Notes under the pieces: model-generated | Database searches by the model: none | What the model saw: only the letters and a program-made list of their open reading frames with translations | What the model was told of the DNA's origin: nothing | Assembly (NCBI RefSeq): GCF_002845745.1 | Contig: NZ_PIUM01000001.1 | Coordinates: forward strand, 62,001 to 126,000 | Source of the DNA: Telmatospirillum siberiense | GTDB taxonomy: Bacteria > Pseudomonadota > Alphaproteobacteria > Rhodospirillales > Magnetospirillaceae | Direction: 5' to 3' | Length of the DNA: 64,000 bases | Program-made: the position numbers and the translations under genes | Shown here: positions 40,513-49,130 of the stretch, piece by piece | Position numbering within the stretch: the stretch's first letter is position 1 | How the letters are laid out: each line of letters begins with the position of its first letter

Positions 40513-41508
40513 TCACAAAGCCAGCACGATCTTGCCGATATGTGCGCTACTTTCCATAAGTCTATGTGCATCCTCCGCCTGATGGAGCGGAAAGGTGGCG
40601 AAAATAGCCGGTGCCAGGCGACCCTGGTCGAGCAAGGGCCAGACATTGGCGCGGAGCGCGCCGGCGATCGCCGCCTTTTCGGGAACCGAACGGGGGCGCA
40701 GCGTCGAACCGGTGAGCACCAGGCGTTTCACCATGACGGGAAGAAAGTTCACCTCCGCCTTGCTGCCCTCCAGGAAGGCGATGCTGACATGGCGCCCGTC
40801 GGGAGCCAAGCATTTGATATTACGGTTCAGATACGTCCCCCCCACCATGTCGAGAATGACGTCGACACCGCGGCCTCCGGTGGCCTCGGCGATCACTTGG
40901 ACGAAGTCCTCGCTTTTATAATCGATCGCCCGGTCGGCCCCGAGATCGAGACAGGCCTGACATTTGGCGCCGCCACCGGCGGTGGTGTAGACGGTGGAGC
41001 CGAACGCCTTGGCCAGTTGGATGGCCGTGGTTCCGATGCCGCTGCTGCCTCCATGCACCAGAAGGCTTTCGCCTTTTTTCAGGGCGCCGCGTTGGAAGAC
41101 GTTGTGCCAGACGGTGCAGAACGTTTCGGGCAGGGCGGCTGCCTGGACGGCGGTGTAGCCCTTGGGAAAAGGAAAGCAGAGGGAGGCCTGGGCGAGACAG
41201 AACTCCGCATATCCGCCACCGGAAACCAGGGCGCAGACCGATTGTCCTACCGACAGCCCGCCTGCGTCCGCGCCGATGGCGGCGATGGTTCCGGCGATTT
41301 CCAGACCGGGCAGGTCGGGTGCGCCCGGGGGAGGCGGATATTTCCCCATGCGTTGCGCCACGTCGGGGCGGTTGACCCCCGCCGCCGCGACGCGGATGAG
41401 GACCTCGCCGGGGCCGGGGCGGGGAACCGGGCGAGAGGCGACCCGCAATACCTCGGGACCTCCGGGCGTGCTGATTTCGACACATTGCATATTCGCGGGA
41501 AGGCTCAT
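40513..41508 (-). CDS. NAD(P)H quinone oxidoreductase (zinc-free MDR family)
   Basis: This 331-residue medium-chain dehydrogenase/reductase of the quinone oxidoreductase (PIG3-like) type has an N-terminal GroES-like domain (AAAGVNRPDVAQRMGKYPPP). A Rossmann domain with LLVHGGSSGIGTTAIQLAKA follows. The catalytic zinc cysteines of alcohol dehydrogenases are absent. It probably reduces quinones or enoyl compounds with NADPH. A DUF1192 gene follows it divergently, a pairing often seen in Alphaproteobacteria. Confidence 0.9.
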   Translation of the reverse strand: MSLPANMQCVEISTPGGPEVLRVASRPVPRPGPGEVLIRVAAAGVNRPDVAQRMGKYPPPPGAPDLPGLEIAGTIAAIGADAGGLSVGQSVCALVSGGGYAEFCLAQASLCFPFPKGYTAVQAAALPETFCTVWHNVFQRGALKKGESLLVHGGSSGIGTTAIQLAKAFGSTVYTTAGGGAKCQACLDLGADRAIDYKSEDFVQVIAEATGGRGVDVILDMVGGTYLNRNIKCLAPDGRHVSIAFLEGSKAEVNFLPVMVKRLVLTGSTLRPRSVPEKAAIAGALRANVWPLLDQGRLAPAIFATFPLHQAEDAHRLMESSAHIGKIVLAL

Positions 41509-41580
41509 GTTCGTCTCTTCAGTTTTCTAGGCGAGGATCAGTCTGATACCTTAATCCCTGGAGAGGCAAGGGAGCTAGTC

Positions 41581-41763
41581 ATGGATCCGGACGATCTGGA
41601 GCCGCGCGTGAAGCCGGCCGAACGGCGAAATCTCGAACCGATGTCGGTCGAGGAACTGGCGGTTTATATCGGCGAATTGGAAGCGGAAATCCTGCGGGTG
41701 AAGGACGCCATCGCGGCAAAGCGAAGCGTTCGAAGCGGAGCCGAGCAACTTTTCCGGAAATGA
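41581..41763 (+). CDS. DUF1192 family small protein
   Basis: This 60-residue cytoplasmic protein starts MDPDDLEPRVKPAERRNLEP after a GGGAG-type site. It contains the family core MSVEELAVYIGELEAEILRV, predicted as a single helix, then KDAIAAKRSVRSGAEQLF. It is alphaproteobacterial and usually next to a quinone oxidoreductase gene, as here. The function is unknown. Confidence 0.85.
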   Translation: MDPDDLEPRVKPAERRNLEPMSVEELAVYIGELEAEILRVKDAIAAKRSVRSGAEQLFRK

Positions 41764-41784
41764 CATGTCGGGGGAAGCGGCGGA

Positions 41785-41861
41785 GGCTCCGGGGCGAAAT
41801 AATTGCCCCGGAGCCCAAGGTTTATACGACGCCTGCGCCTCCGGCTTTGGTGGGCTCAGGC
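41785..41861 (+). repeat. Dispersed intergenic repeat, family R1, copy b
   Basis: GGCTCCGGGGC (41785-41795) and GCCCCGGAGCC (41805-41815) form a perfect 11-bp hairpin enclosing the shared GCGAAATAAT text. The rest carries the R1 blocks AAGGTTTATACGACGCCTGC, CTCCGGCTTTGGTGGGCTCA. It fills the space between the convergent DUF1192 and ibpA genes and reaches the last codons of ibpA. Confidence 0.7.
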
Positions 41862-42326
41862 GGCCTTGTTCTCGAGGATCTTCGGCTGCTCCGTGTTTTC
41901 GACAGCGGCCGCGATCGGGATGCTGCGGGGTTTCAACGCTTCGGGAACCTCACGCAACAAGTCGACATGCAGGAGTCCATTCACCAAGCTGGCGCTGGCG
42001 GGACGGATGTGGTCCGCCAATTCGAAGCGTCGTTCGAAGGAGCGGCCGGCAATGCCGTGGTGTAGATATTGCGGTGCGGACTCTTCCTTTTGCGCGGTGC
42101 CCGAAATCAACAGAGTGTGATCCTGAGTGGTGATTTGCAGGTCGCTTTCGGCGAAGCCGGCCACCGCCATGGTGATGCGATAGCGATCGTCGCCGAGCTT
42201 TTCGATATTGTACGGGGGATAGGCGAATGCCTGTTCATCGACGCGCGAGCTGGCGTCGAGCATCTGGGCCAGATGGTCAAATCCGACGGTGGAGCGGAAC
42301 AGGGGGGTGAAATCAAACGTGCGCAT
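41856..42326 (-). CDS. ibpA: Hsp20 family small heat-shock protein IbpA
   Basis: The 156-residue protein starts at MRTFDFTPLFRSTVGFDHL behind a GGAGG site. The alpha-crystallin domain covers about residues 35-130, with YNIEKLGDDRYRITMAVAGF at the start and the conserved RRFELADHI and VNGLLHVDLLREVPEAL at the end. This is the IbpA/IbpB arrangement of a holdase chaperone that binds unfolding proteins. A possible heat-shock promoter lies about 110-140 bp upstream. Confidence 0.93.
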   Translation of the reverse strand: MRTFDFTPLFRSTVGFDHLAQMLDASSRVDEQAFAYPPYNIEKLGDDRYRITMAVAGFAESDLQITTQDHTLLISGTAQKEESAPQYLHHGIAGRSFERRFELADHIRPASASLVNGLLHVDLLREVPEALKPRSIPIAAAVENTEQPKILENKAA

Positions 42327-42436
42327 AGTGACATCCTCCAACGAGCAATGTGTGACGTGCGGCGGAGCGGCATCCAACAAGTGCAATACGGCTTCGCCAA
42401 CCTTCATGCGGCCCCAATTCGGCGGCCACGCTTAAA

Positions 42437-42465
42437 GATCTAAGTCTTGCGTTCAGGCTGTCAAG
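42437..42465 (-). promoter_or_regulatory. Possible promoter of ibpA
   Basis: On the minus strand CTTGACA is followed after about 15 bp by CTTAGAT. This resembles alphaproteobacterial heat-shock (RpoH) promoters of the CTTGAN type, and also a sigma-70 promoter with short spacing. The position, 111-139 bp before the ibpA ATG, is somewhat distant. Confidence 0.35.
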
Positions 42466-42593
42466 TCTCCCATGATAAACGCCTGTTAGTTGTTATTTCC
42501 CCGTGCGATGTTGAAATAGCTGGTTGTTGGACACAGGTACAAAGCTGGCGGCATGGCTCGATTCTCGGTGTGGCGGAACTGCGGAGCGATTGA

Positions 42594-43013
42594 ATGGGCT
42601 CTCAAACTGCGATCTTCACCCGGACCTACGATGAAACCTTGGATATGATCGTCGAGGCTCGGAATTACATGACGCATGTCGAGCCGAGAATATTTCCGAA
42701 ACGCCGCAGCAATCCCGATCTTCGCTTCAGTTGCGAGGCTTTGCGGGTGACATCCCGCCTGACACAGGTGATGGCCTGGCTGATGCTGCAGCGGGCGGTG
42801 GTTTATGGCGAGATCAGTCCGGAAGAGGCCTGCCGCGAATGCAACAGGCTTTCCGGTCGTGAAGTCTGCCTTGATACCGACAGCATGACGGATGACAGTC
42901 TGCCCGCCGGGTTGCGCAGTTTGCTGGACCGCAGCTACCATCTCTATCAACGGGTTTCGCGGCTTGAGGAAATGGTGCTGGGGCGGGTGGGGCTGGCACG
43001 GGCCGTCAATTGA
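42594..43013 (+). CDS. rcdA: RcdA-like (DUF1465) regulator of CtrA degradation
   Basis: This 139-residue cytoplasmic protein matches DUF1465, whose Caulobacter member RcdA is an adaptor that helps ClpXP degrade the cell-cycle regulator CtrA. The family core is visible as FTRTYDETLDMIVEARNYMT and LRVTSRLTQVMAWLMLQRAV, followed by a Cys-containing GEISPEEACRECNRL region. The C-terminal helix includes YHLYQRVSRLEEMVLG. It lies divergently from ibpA. Confidence 0.87.
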   Translation: MGSQTAIFTRTYDETLDMIVEARNYMTHVEPRIFPKRRSNPDLRFSCEALRVTSRLTQVMAWLMLQRAVVYGEISPEEACRECNRLSGREVCLDTDSMTDDSLPAGLRSLLDRSYHLYQRVSRLEEMVLGRVGLARAVN

Positions 43014-43019
43014 GGGTTT

Positions 43020-43132
43020 GGGGCGAAATTATCGCTCCAAGCCCTTAAGCCCGAGCGGCGCATGAGCTTGGCCGAAGCCGGAGGCGCAGGCATCATATAA
43101 ACCCTTAGGCTCTGGAGCGATTGTTTCGTCCC
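43020..43132 (-). repeat. Dispersed intergenic repeat, family R1, copy c, with inverted ends
   Basis: The left end GGGGCGAAATTATCGCTCCA and the inverse of the right end (GGGACGAAACAATCGCTCCA) match at 16 of 20 positions. This makes a 113-bp element with terminal inverted repeats. Its interior on the minus strand has the R1 blocks TTTATATGATGCCTGCGCCT and GCCGCTCGGGCT. It sits between the convergent rcdA and cyclase genes. Confidence 0.7.
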
Positions 43133-43155
43133 GGGGCCTGAGGGGGACCCCGGCC

Positions 43156-45060
43156 TTATCGTTCCGTGGTTGGCTTGACGGCTTGTTTGGCCGGCAAGGC
43201 GTCGGTGGCGGCCTTCTGTTTTGAAGGGGGGGCTTTCGCTTTTCCCTCCTTCGGTGCCGTGCTTTTCGCTTTAGGCTCTTTTTTGGGCGTCGATGGCGCA
43301 GGCGGCGGGGCGGCGGCTTCCACGGAGGGCTTCCAGAGAACTTCGTAAACAGGCACCGTTTCCTTGAACCCCTTGAGCTCCTGCATGCCTTTGGCGACAA
43401 AGGTCAGATCTTTGCCGGCCGACAGTTCGCGAACGACATTCGTACAGAGAATTTCGTCTGTTTCGGCCTTGGCGCAAACGCGAGCCGACAACTGTACCGT
43501 GGTGCCGAACAGGTCGTCCTCCTCCTCGATCGGTTCGCCGGCGTTGAGCCCGATGCGCAGATGCAGAGGAAGTTCCGGACGCATGTCGTTGTGGGCCGCG
43601 CAGGCGCGCTGAATGACGATGGCCGCTTCGATGGCGTTCGACGCGCTGGCGAACGAAGCCATGATGCCGTCGCCGGTATGTTTGATCTCTTTGCCCGCAT
43701 ATTCCGCCAGCGCCGTGCGCACGATGCTGTTATGGCGGCGGACGACGTCCTGGGCGGCATGATCGCCACGGGTTTGCGTCAGGTCGGTGGAGCCGACCAT
43801 GTCGGTGAAAAGGACGGTAACGATGCGGTGCGACACCGGGGAAAGCGGCTGCGGCTTGTTCCAGGCCTCGAGCGTCTGGGTGATTTGATCAGCAGCGATG
43901 TCGGCGCCGGCCAGAAGCGACTCCATGTTGTTCCTGCCGGCCTGCACCATCGTCATGTATTTCGGCTCGACGAGATAGTCCTCGTATTTGTCCGCGAAGG
44001 CTTTGGCGACCTCGCTCTTGGTCCCCATCACCTCGATGGTGTCCTTGAGAATGGCCCGTTTATCTTCCGGTTCGAGGTGTTTTTGCGTGCCGAGAACGTC
44101 GATGGCGCCGGCCAGCATCAAATCAATGCCAAAAATGTTGTAGGCATCGAGGTTGGGCCGGATCTTTTTGATTTCGGTCAGCAAGCCGCTGAGGAGGCGA
44201 ATCATGGCCATCCGGAAGCTTTCCATCGGCTCCGGGGCCTGTTCGTCCGGGCCGCCGGATTTCTCGTCGGCCGGTGTTTCCGATTCCGGCTCGGCCGGCT
44301 TTTCGGGAGCGGCGACCTGTTCGGGGGCGGCCTCGCCGTCCTCGTCCTTCTTTTCCTCTGCCGCCTGCTTTTCCGCCTCCGGTTCCCCGGCTGCTTCCGG
44401 TTGCACATCGACCGGCGGCGGTGGCGTGTCGTCAATCGGAGCCGTCACATCCTTCATCGGCGCCTGCGGCCGGTATTTCGGCTTGGTATCCTTAACGGAA
44501 GAGCTTTCGCGCCAATCGACGACCGACAAGGCCATCGGCACGCCCGAAATCAGGAACGTGATGACGAAGGTAAGGAAGACCAGCAGCGAAGAGGCGTTGC
44601 CGCTGATCGCACCATCCAGCTTGGTGATCAGATTGCTGACGATGGCCGTGACGCCGCCCGCGATGGCAAGGGCTGCGGCCACCACCAGCAGCAGTTTGAG
44701 CAGGACCCCCATGGACCCCGCCGCTTTGGCCTTTCCTGCCGTCCGGAAGTCCGGTGTCGCGATTGCGGCGTTGAAACCGGCGTCGCCTCGGGCATAAGCC
44801 CGCCGGGGAGCGGTCGCATGGACGCGGGGCCGAAAATTCTTGTCGCTGGAGTAGACCAGCATTTCTTCGCTGGCATTGTTGCCGGGATAATAGGTTTCCC
44901 GAACCACCTTGGCGCAGAAGCCGAGACTGTTTTCCACAATCTTGGCTTCCTCCAGCGCGTCTTCCTTCTCGTCCTTGCGGAAGCGCGCATGGAGAGTCCA
45001 GCGCTGTCCGTCGAGCGCATAGACCTCATAATGAACGATGGCGATCCCTTGAGAACTCAT
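43156..45060 (-). CDS. Class III adenylate/guanylate cyclase, membrane protein
   Basis: This 634-residue protein has an N-terminal ~90-residue domain (GQRWTLHARFRKDEKEDALEE) and two membrane helices (about 118-145 and 155-180). A Pro/Glu-rich linker, a helical region and a class III cyclase domain (about residues 415-585) follow. The catalytic metal aspartates are in VTVLFTDMVGSTDL and KHTGDGIMASF. In the transition-state motif the usual Asn is Gln (LFGTTVQLSARVC), as in some other alphaproteobacterial cyclases. The tail is Lys/Ala/Pro-rich. It probably makes cAMP; the input signal is unknown. Confidence 0.9.
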   Translation of the reverse strand: MSSQGIAIVHYEVYALDGQRWTLHARFRKDEKEDALEEAKIVENSLGFCAKVVRETYYPGNNASEEMLVYSSDKNFRPRVHATAPRRAYARGDAGFNAAIATPDFRTAGKAKAAGSMGVLLKLLLVVAAALAIAGGVTAIVSNLITKLDGAISGNASSLLVFLTFVITFLISGVPMALSVVDWRESSSVKDTKPKYRPQAPMKDVTAPIDDTPPPPVDVQPEAAGEPEAEKQAAEEKKDEDGEAAPEQVAAPEKPAEPESETPADEKSGGPDEQAPEPMESFRMAMIRLLSGLLTEIKKIRPNLDAYNIFGIDLMLAGAIDVLGTQKHLEPEDKRAILKDTIEVMGTKSEVAKAFADKYEDYLVEPKYMTMVQAGRNNMESLLAGADIAADQITQTLEAWNKPQPLSPVSHRIVTVLFTDMVGSTDLTQTRGDHAAQDVVRRHNSIVRTALAEYAGKEIKHTGDGIMASFASASNAIEAAIVIQRACAAHNDMRPELPLHLRIGLNAGEPIEEEDDLFGTTVQLSARVCAKAETDEILCTNVVRELSAGKDLTFVAKGMQELKGFKETVPVYEVLWKPSVEAAAPPPAPSTPKKEPKAKSTAPKEGKAKAPPSKQKAATDALPAKQAVKPTTER

Positions 45061-45239
45061 GCGTCCGTCATAATTCGCGCACAGCGAAAACCCATGATTA
45101 CAATAGTATGGACATTAGCGCCCACGCAAAAGCGAAGTGCGCCAGTCGATCAGGACATGGCGCACTTCTACAAATACATCAAGTAACCGGGAAAAAATAG
45201 ATGCTGAAGGGGGGTAAAAGATCAACCCCCAGCCATTTC

Positions 45240-45464
45240 CTATTTCTTCGAACCGAAATTGGCGAAGCGTTTGTTGAACTTCGCCAACTGCCCCCCGGTA
45301 TCCATCAGGCGATGAACGCCAGTCCAGGCCGGATGGGACTTGGGATCGATGTCGAGGCGCAACACGTCACCCGGTTTTCCCATGGTGGAGCGAGTCTTGA
45401 ACTCGGTGCCATCGGTCATGATCACGGAAATTTCGTGATATTCGGGATGAATGTCTTGCTTCAT
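45240..45464 (-). CDS. rpmE: 50S ribosomal protein L31
   Basis: The 74-residue protein starts at [20 protein letters not shown] and includes [20 protein letters not shown]. It lacks the CxxC zinc ribbon, so it is the zinc-free type usual in Alphaproteobacteria. In some bacteria zinc-free L31 paralogues are Zur-controlled, but no Zur-type site was seen upstream here. A longer frame upstream is rejected because it lacks family similarity. Confidence 0.95.
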   Translation of the reverse strand: MKQDIHPEYHEISVIMTDGTEFKTRSTMGKPGDVLRLDIDPKSHPAWTGVHRLMDTGGQLAKFNKRFANFGSKK

Positions 45465-45576
45465 AACGGTGCTCCAGAATTCGAAGCGGCGTATATAAAC
45501 CAGCGCTGCCCAGGTTGCAAGCCTTGAACGTAATCCTAGGCTCTGCCCTAATGGCCAAACGCAGCAGGAGATAGCC

Positions 45577-45909
45577 ATGCCCCTTGACGAAGCCAGTTTT
45601 CATTCTCTCGCCGACAAGACCATCAGCGCCTTGGCCGAGGCCATCGACACTGATCTGGGCGATGAGATCGACGTGGAGGAGCAGAACGAAATTCTCACCC
45701 TCGTCCTGCCCGACGGTGGCCAGTACATCATCAATAAGAACGCACCGCTGAAGCAGGTCTGGCTCTCCTCGCCGAGAAGCGGCGCCTGGCATTTCGACTG
45801 GGACGCGGAGGGCGCGCGGTGGCGTTCGACACGCGGAGAAAGGATTGCTCTCGACGACCTGCTGGCCGGCGAATTGAAGGAGATCACCGGGACACTGCTG
45901 CGCTTTTAG
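45577..45909 (+). CDS. cyaY: Frataxin homologue CyaY
   Basis: This 110-residue protein has the frataxin fold: an acidic first helix ([20 protein letters not shown]) with the iron-binding ridge, strands [20 protein letters not shown], and the conserved [20 protein letters not shown] segment. It acts in iron-sulfur cluster assembly as an iron-binding regulator of cysteine desulfurase. It lies divergently from rpmE. Confidence 0.93.
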   Translation: MPLDEASFHSLADKTISALAEAIDTDLGDEIDVEEQNEILTLVLPDGGQYIINKNAPLKQVWLSSPRSGAWHFDWDAEGARWRSTRGERIALDDLLAGELKEITGTLLRF

Positions 45910-45925
45910 GGCGCGTTTCCCGGAA

Positions 45926-45958
45926 GTGCCGGATTTGGGGGGCTCCCTAATCCGGCAC
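45926..45958. terminator. Bidirectional terminator between cyaY and czcA
   Basis: GTGCCGGATT (45926-45935) pairs with AATCCGGCAC (45949-45958) around a 13-nt loop. It lies between the convergent cyaY and czcA genes. Confidence 0.65.
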
Positions 45959-45989
45959 CATCCCAATAAAGTGGAGGGCAATTCGGATT

Positions 45990-48900
45990 TTAGACGGAAT
46001 CGGCGGTGGACAACGGGCCGGCGGTCAGCGTTTTCTCTCTCCTTTCCCTCCACTCGGCAAGCCATCCATAGAGCGCGGGTAACACCAGCAAGGTGAGGAG
46101 CGTCGAAGAGACGAGGCCGCCGACAACGACCGTCGCCAGCGGCTTTTGGACTTCGGATCCTATTCCGGATGACAGCAGCAATGGTATGAGGCCAAGACTG
46201 GCCACGGTGGCCGTCATCAATACCGGGCGCAGGCGTAACATGGCCCCCTCCGTCACCGCTTCAGCGACCGTGCGGCCTTGTCGCAGGAGTTGGTCGAAAT
46301 AGGACACCATCACGACGCCGTTCAGAACGGCGACGCCGAATAGCGCGATGAAGCCGACGGAAGAGGGGACGCTGAGAAATTGTCCGGAACTCCACAAGGC
46401 GAATATTCCCCCGATCAGGGCGAAGGGAACGTTGAGGAGAATAAGGAGCGCGTTTCCGACGGAGCCGAAAGACAGATAGAGCAGGAGAAAGATCAGTCCG
46501 AGGCAAACGGGGACGACGATCATCAGCGTTCGCTGGGCGCGTTGCTGGTTTTCGAATTGCCCTCCCCACGTGACCACGTAGCCGGCCGGCAAGGTTACTT
46601 TCTGGGCCACGGCCGCTTGCGCCTCGGCGACGAAACCGCCCATGTCCCGGTTTCGGACATTGGCCTGAATGACCGTGCGGCGCTGAGCGTCCTCCCGGTT
46701 GATGCTGGGGGGGCCTTCCATGAGGCTGATTTCGGACACTCGCGACAAGGGAACGCGAACGCCATCCTTGTTGATGACCCAGAGATTTCCAATGGCCGCG
46801 GGGTCGGAACGGAAAGGTTCGGCGGCACGCAGATAGACGGCGAAACGCCGTTGACCGTCGAGAACGTTCGTTACCGCTTCTCCGCCGATGGCGGTGGAGA
46901 CGACGTCCATCACGTCGGCGACATTGAGGCCGTAACGGGCAAGCTCTTCGCGGTTGACCCGGACAACCAGTTGAGATTCTCCGCTGATTTGCTCCGTCTG
47001 CACATCGGCGGCACCTTTGACGGACTTGACCACCTCTTCGATTTCGCGGCCTTTGGCCTCGAGCAGGGCCAAGTCGTCGCCGAACAGCTTGATGGCGATT
47101 TGCGCTTTGACTCCGGACAGCAACTCGTCGATGCGCGTGGCGATGGGTTGGGAGATGTTGATGGCGATGCCGGGATATTCCTCCAGATCCTTGTTGATGA
47201 GAGCGATGAGCTCGGCGCGCGAACCGGCGCTCGACCATTCGGCTTGAGGCTTGAGGCCGACCCAGATCTCATTGTTGTTGACCGCTTCCGGATCTCCTCC
47301 CAGTTCGGGGCGGCCGATTTGACTGACCGCATAGGTGACGTCGGGATTTCTCAGGAGCTTCTGTTCCATTTTTCTGGCGATCTTGAGCGATTCGGCAAGT
47401 GAAATGCTGGGGTTCATCGTGACCCGCACGCTCAACGTTCCCTCGTCCAATTCGGGGACGAATTCTGTGCCGAGCCGCGTCAGCAATCCTCCCGAAATCA
47501 GCAGGGCGGCCAAGGCGCATCCCACCACGAGGCGGCGGCGGCGCAGCGCGAAGGCCAAAGCCGGCTGGTAGATCCGTCGGATCGAACGGACGAGAAAACT
47601 GTCCTCGTCGGCTTCATTGGCCTTGAGGACGAGCGAGGCTAGAACCGGCACGAGGGTCAAGGCCACGATCAGCGAACCCAGCATGGCGAACGCGATGACG
47701 AAGGCCATTGGGCTGAACATTTTCCCTTCGACGCCTTGCAAGGTGAACAAGGGCAGGAAGACCACGATGATGATGAGGACGGCGAAGAAGATCGGATGGC
47801 CGACCTCCCGCGCGGCCTGGGCAACGCGCCAGGCCAGGGATTGATCCCGATAATGAGGTTCCGCCAGATGACGTACGATGTTTTCGACCATTACGAGGGA
47901 ACCGTCGACCATCATGCCGATGGCGATCGCCAATCCTCCCAGTGATTGCAGATTGGCCGAAAGTCCCGCCCATCGCATCATGATGACCGCTGTGAGCATG
48001 GAAAATGGAATGGAGACGAGGACGACCAGCGCCGAACGCAGATTCCACAGAAAAAGGAAGAGAACGACGACGATCAGTACGGCGGCCTCTTCAAGAGCCT
48101 TTCGTACCGTTTCGACCGCTTTCTGAATCAAGTGGGATTGATCGTAGACCGGCTCGATCTTGACGTTCGGAGGCAAGGCCGCCTGGAGGGTCTCCAATTT
48201 CCGGTGAATTCCGCCGATGACGGAATTCGTATTCGCGCCTTTCAACTGCAAGACCACGCCCATGACGGCTTCGCCCTTGCCGTTCATCGAAATGGCGCCC
48301 TGGCGAATCTCGCTGCCATATTCCACATTGGCCACGTCGCGGATGAGAACGGGCGTCCCATCGACGGATTTGAGGACGATGGTCTCGATGTCGGTCAACC
48401 CATCGCCACCGCCCCTGATCAATCCTTCGCCGCGGACGGACAACTGCTCTTGGGCCCCCTCGATGTACCATCCGCCGGCGTTGGCGTTGTTGGCTTGCAG
48501 CGCCTTCTTCAGGTCTTCGAGCGTCAGGTCGTAGGAGACGAGTTTATCGGGGTCGATTTGGACTTGATATTGCCGGACATCGCCGCCGAAGCTGAGGACG
48601 TCGGTGACGCCGGGGACGGTGCGCAGGTGGACTTTGACCTGCCAGTCATTGATCTCGCGCAGCTCCATCGCGCTGAGAGTGGGGCTGGTAAGAATGTATT
48701 TATAGACCTGTCCCAGGCCGGTGGTGATGGGGCCGAGTTCCGGGGCCCCCAGTCCATTGGGGATGCGCTCCTTCGCGGTTTGCAGTTTCTCAAGGACGAG
48801 CTGGCGGGCGAAGTAGGTGTCGACCCGGTCCTCGAAGACGACGGTAACGACGGACAGTCCGGTTTTCGACGTGGAACGGACTTCCGTAACGCCGGGAAGT

Positions 48901-49124
48901 CCGTTCATGACGGATTCGACCGGGAATGTGATCAGTCTTTCCACTTCCGCGGCCGCGAGACCGGGGGATTGGGTGTTGACCTGCACTTGAATGTTGGTCA
49001 CATCGGGGAAGGCATCCAGATTCAGTCGAAACATCGACCAGATGCCGATCGCGAGAACGCCGAGAGCGGCAAGGATGACCAGCAAACGCTGCGCCAGGGC
49101 GCGTTCGATTATCTTGTCAATCAT
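45990..49124 (-). CDS. czcA: Heavy-metal RND efflux pump, CzcA family
   Basis: This 1044-residue inner-membrane protein has the twelve-helix RND layout with two large periplasmic loops. Family signatures are DAFPDVTNIQVQVNTQSPGL near the N-terminus, VPVLASLVLKANE and the TM4 proton-path segment AIAIGMMVDGSLVMVENI. That segment keeps the DG aspartate but lacks the first acidic residue of the DFGxxxDG motif of Zn/Co/Cd pumps, so metal specificity cannot be assigned simply. It exports divalent cations with CzcB and CzcC and lies 6 bp after czcB. Confidence 0.93.
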   Translation of the reverse strand: MIDKIIERALAQRLLVILAALGVLAIGIWSMFRLNLDAFPDVTNIQVQVNTQSPGLAAAEVERLITFPVESVMNGLPGVTEVRSTSKTGLSVVTVVFEDRVDTYFARQLVLEKLQTAKERIPNGLGAPELGPITTGLGQVYKYILTSPTLSAMELREINDWQVKVHLRTVPGVTDVLSFGGDVRQYQVQIDPDKLVSYDLTLEDLKKALQANNANAGGWYIEGAQEQLSVRGEGLIRGGGDGLTDIETIVLKSVDGTPVLIRDVANVEYGSEIRQGAISMNGKGEAVMGVVLQLKGANTNSVIGGIHRKLETLQAALPPNVKIEPVYDQSHLIQKAVETVRKALEEAAVLIVVVLFLFLWNLRSALVVLVSIPFSMLTAVIMMRWAGLSANLQSLGGLAIAIGMMVDGSLVMVENIVRHLAEPHYRDQSLAWRVAQAAREVGHPIFFAVLIIIVVFLPLFTLQGVEGKMFSPMAFVIAFAMLGSLIVALTLVPVLASLVLKANEADEDSFLVRSIRRIYQPALAFALRRRRLVVGCALAALLISGGLLTRLGTEFVPELDEGTLSVRVTMNPSISLAESLKIARKMEQKLLRNPDVTYAVSQIGRPELGGDPEAVNNNEIWVGLKPQAEWSSAGSRAELIALINKDLEEYPGIAINISQPIATRIDELLSGVKAQIAIKLFGDDLALLEAKGREIEEVVKSVKGAADVQTEQISGESQLVVRVNREELARYGLNVADVMDVVSTAIGGEAVTNVLDGQRRFAVYLRAAEPFRSDPAAIGNLWVINKDGVRVPLSRVSEISLMEGPPSINREDAQRRTVIQANVRNRDMGGFVAEAQAAVAQKVTLPAGYVVTWGGQFENQQRAQRTLMIVVPVCLGLIFLLLYLSFGSVGNALLILLNVPFALIGGIFALWSSGQFLSVPSSVGFIALFGVAVLNGVVMVSYFDQLLRQGRTVAEAVTEGAMLRLRPVLMTATVASLGLIPLLLSSGIGSEVQKPLATVVVGGLVSSTLLTLLVLPALYGWLAEWRERREKTLTAGPLSTADSV

Positions 49125-49130
49125 CGGGGG

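Noticed and set aside
45465-45576. Zur operator between rpmE and cyaY
   Set aside because: Zinc-free L31 genes can be Zur-controlled, but no AATGTnATAAC-like site is present here.
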